From Holophagaceae bacterium (GTDB lineage: Bacteria > Acidobacteriota > Holophagae > Holophagales > Holophagaceae), in NCBI GenBank assembly GCA_016710635.1, contig JADJVL010000030.1, positions 1 through 9,248 on the forward strand: 9,248 nucleotides of DNA, written 5' to 3'. The notes under the pieces are model-generated. The model had not been told where the DNA came from. It saw nothing but the letters and a program-made list of their open reading frames with translations, and ran no database searches. The translations under genes and the position numbers were made by a program. The stretch's first letter is position 1; every line of letters starts with the position of its first letter. Positions 7,847-9,248 of this stretch are shown here, in pieces.

Positions 7847-8748
7847 CTAGATCCCGCCGCGGAGATTGGCGGTGGTCAGAGGCCCCTTCCTTCTCCTTGA
7901 GGAGGGCCACGAGCTTCCCGGCGTGAAGGCCGCGGATGGGCGCTGCGGGCTCGGGAAACCCCTCCGGCATTGTCCAGGTGGGCGCCTCCACCAAGCCCAT
8001 GGGAACGGGCCGGCCTTGAAGCAAGGAGGCGGCGGCATCGTCGAGGGTGCGGGAGCGGCACCAGAGGCACGAGGGCCTCGCCGCGGAACCGCGCGCGCTG
8101 TCGCTTCCCCGGGGATCCGCCCATGGGCCAATGGCCGTGCGGCACAGGCCCGCGGTGGGCGCCGCACCCGAGAGCCGCGCCGGGTCCCGGGCCAGGCTGC
8201 GGACGTAGTAGCCGCCCTTGACGGTGAGTTCGAGGAATTGCTCGTCAGGGCAGGTCGTGGCGCGGCGCCAGCGGGCGCTAATGCAGGAAGACCCGCGACA
8301 GCGGCAACTACCTCCTCGCCGCGGTGGGCCTTCTTGTAGGCGGATTCGCCGCCGATCTTCTTAACGCTTTGGCTGAGAATCTGGTCGTGCCAGCCGAGGT
8401 GGGGCGCCAACGCCTGTTCCAGTGCTGCCGCGTCCAGGCCGACGCGTCGCCCTCATAACCATGACACCGAGATGATCACCGGTGTCCGTCTCCGCGCCCC
8501 AGGCGAGCTCCGCCACGCCAGGTTTTCGGCAGGATGCATCAGCTCCATGAGCCGCGTAGCCTGACCGGCGAGGATGAGCAGCAGGCCTTCCGCGAAGGGA
8601 TCCAGCGTGCCGCCGTGGCCCACAGGGGTGCTTCTTCAGACCCGCCTCCCAGGCTTCGTGGGTGAACTGCTTTACGATGCCAGAAGCTGCTGCTGGGACA
8701 AACGGGCTTGTGGACAGGGCAGACGCCGCTGAAAGGGGCGGGCTCCAT
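7847..8748 (-). CDS. truB: tRNA pseudouridine(55) synthase
   Basis: TruB isomerises U55 in the T-loop of tRNAs. The start is MEPAPFSGV at 8748, followed by VHKPV, LLASVKQFTHEAWEAGLKK and the catalytic block GHGGTLDPFAEGLLLILAG (catalytic Asp codon 8600-8602), then QATRLMELMH. Further on are AWGAETDTGD, KIGGESAYKKAHRGEEV (tRNA-binding segment), VKGGYYVRSLARD (the GxYxRSLxxDLG motif) and LCRTAIGPWAD. The C-terminal end is LHAGKLVALLKEKEGPLTTANLRGGI with TAG at 7847-7849. Length is about 300 codons, as usual. Frames switch near 8690, 8625, 8500, 8415, 8330, 8250, 8190, 8080 and 7880. The start overlaps the rbfA stop as TGATG, so translation is probably coupled. Its stop faces the nadK stop 19 bp away, and I see no hairpin between them. 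Confidence 0.9.
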
Positions 8749-9155
8749 CAGGCTTTCTTCCCTGAAATCGATTGCCGGTTCGTCGGAAGGCGGCCGGGCG
8801 GCCCAGCACCTTTTCCAGCTCGGTGAAGGCTCCTCCATCTTGTTGCCCGCTTCCAGGTGGCGTCCGGGAAGAACCGCAGCTCGGAGGCACCCGGCGCAAT
8901 TTGAGTGTCCGCCAGCTGGGTGCGCAGGAAGCCCGCGGCTGCAGGAGCCTTGCAAGCCCCGCGCCGTGGTGGCCTCCTCGTTCTCCCGGCAGAAGTGGCA
9001 TGACCGTGTGTTAGATCTTCCCTTGCCCGGTCCCCGCTGAGGCGCACCGCCGTAATGGTGAAGAAGCCGAGATCCGGATCCCCGCACCTCCCGCTGGATC
9101 AGCGTACTGAGGAGGAACGCTGGACCTGGTCTTCGAGGCGGTCAGGTCGGAGCAT
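8748..9155 (-). CDS. rbfA: Ribosome-binding factor A
   Basis: RbfA is a small KH-like protein that binds the 30S subunit during 16S rRNA 5'-end maturation and cold adaptation. From ATG at 9153-9155 it reads LRPDRLEDQVQ, then TLIQREVRDPDLGFFTITAV and RLSGD, the characteristic N-terminal part with a DP(R/D)LGF turn. The C-terminal half gives FLRTQLADT, LKLRRVP, ELRFFPDATW and KMEEAFTELEKVLGRP. About 135 codons matches the family. The raw sequence has CCCC at about 9080-9083 where two bases suffice for REVRDPDLG. Other switches lie near 9040, 8945 and 8890. The stop TGA at 8748-8750 (frame ending QSISGKKA) overlaps the truB ATG. No good Shine-Dalgarno precedes the ATG, so the first codons are less certain than the family call. 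Confidence 0.85.
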
Positions 9156-9191
9156 GGGGGGATAGTGTAGCCGGACCGCCCTACCGCAGCT

Positions 9192-9248
9192 TCAGCGACA
9201 TATCGCCAGCACGGAGCAGATGATGGCGCGATCCACAGCCGGATCACC
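9192..9248 (-). CDS. C-terminal scrap of an unidentified upstream gene
   Basis: One minus-strand frame from the right edge reads DPAVDRAIICSVLAICR and stops at TGA 9192-9194, about 37 bases before the rbfA start. In many bacteria infB or a DUF503 (YlxP-like) gene sits here, and the piece is weakly reminiscent of the latter. Too little is visible to name it, and frameshifts nearby may make this frame false. Confidence 0.25.
   Translation of the reverse strand, partial: GDPAVDRAIICSVLAICR

Noticed and set aside
9150..9175. TACACT just upstream of rbfA as a -10 promoter box
   Set aside because: It matches only four of six bases, has no partner -35, and lies only a few bases before the ATG. rbfA is more likely read from an upstream promoter.
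1..9248. Programmed ribosomal frameshifting or a pseudogene-rich (reductive) genome
   Set aside because: The slips are too many and fall in all genes including essential ones. They have no common slippery motif with downstream structure and cluster in homopolymers, as expected from base-calling errors.
1..9248. CRISPR array, tRNA, transposon ends or phage genes
   Set aside because: I looked on both strands and saw no regularly spaced repeats, tRNA-like cloverleaf, transposase motif, or inverted terminal repeats with target duplications.

Overview
This window is GC-rich bacterial chromosomal DNA carrying a compact, mostly minus-strand set of housekeeping and envelope genes. No plasmid, phage, insertion sequence, CRISPR array or RNA gene was found. 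The high GC content and the style of the PBP1A, adenosine deaminase and LytS/LytTR proteins fit a GC-rich phylum such as Acidobacteriota (Holophaga/Geothrix-like). That placement is a guess from protein flavour, not from a marker gene.

The dominant property of the sequence is that almost every gene is broken into reading-frame pieces of roughly 100-250 bases. The pieces join cleanly into normal full-length proteins if single bases are added or removed, usually in runs of C or G. This affects genes that are normally essential or highly conserved (nadK, rbfA, truB, PBP1A), so uncorrected sequencing indels explain it better than gene decay. Most long open frames that look like single genes are shadows or chimeras of wrong frames. 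Coordinates below are therefore gene extents that span several frames.

Layout, reading right to left along the minus strand: a C-terminal scrap of an unidentified gene (9192-9248); rbfA, ribosome-binding factor A (8748-9155); truB, tRNA pseudouridine-55 synthase (7847-8748), which overlaps rbfA by one base. On the plus strand, nadK (6960-7827) converges on truB with only 19 bp between the stop codons, and diverges from the next minus-strand gene. Then come PBP1A (about 4216-6879), an adenosine deaminase (about 3131-4207), a membrane acyltransferase of the OpgC/acyltransferase-3 type (about 2055-3003), a LytS/YehU-type sensor histidine kinase (943-2051), its LytTR response regulator (about 208-950, overlapping the kinase), and the 5' part of an antibiotic-biosynthesis-monooxygenase-like small protein (1-160).

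Functionally, rbfA-truB is the widespread ribosome/tRNA maturation pair. The left half groups cell-wall synthesis (PBP1A), purine salvage (adenosine deaminase), an envelope-glycan acyltransferase and a two-component system in one orientation with short gaps. The kinase and regulator are clearly co-translated. Whether they control the acyltransferase or PBP1A is inference only. I found no convincing novel system. The observations worth checking are the frameshift pattern, two catalytic-motif substitutions (PBP1A KTG box, adenosine deaminase HAGE glutamate), an apparently shortened acyltransferase, and a G8 tract in front of the acyltransferase.
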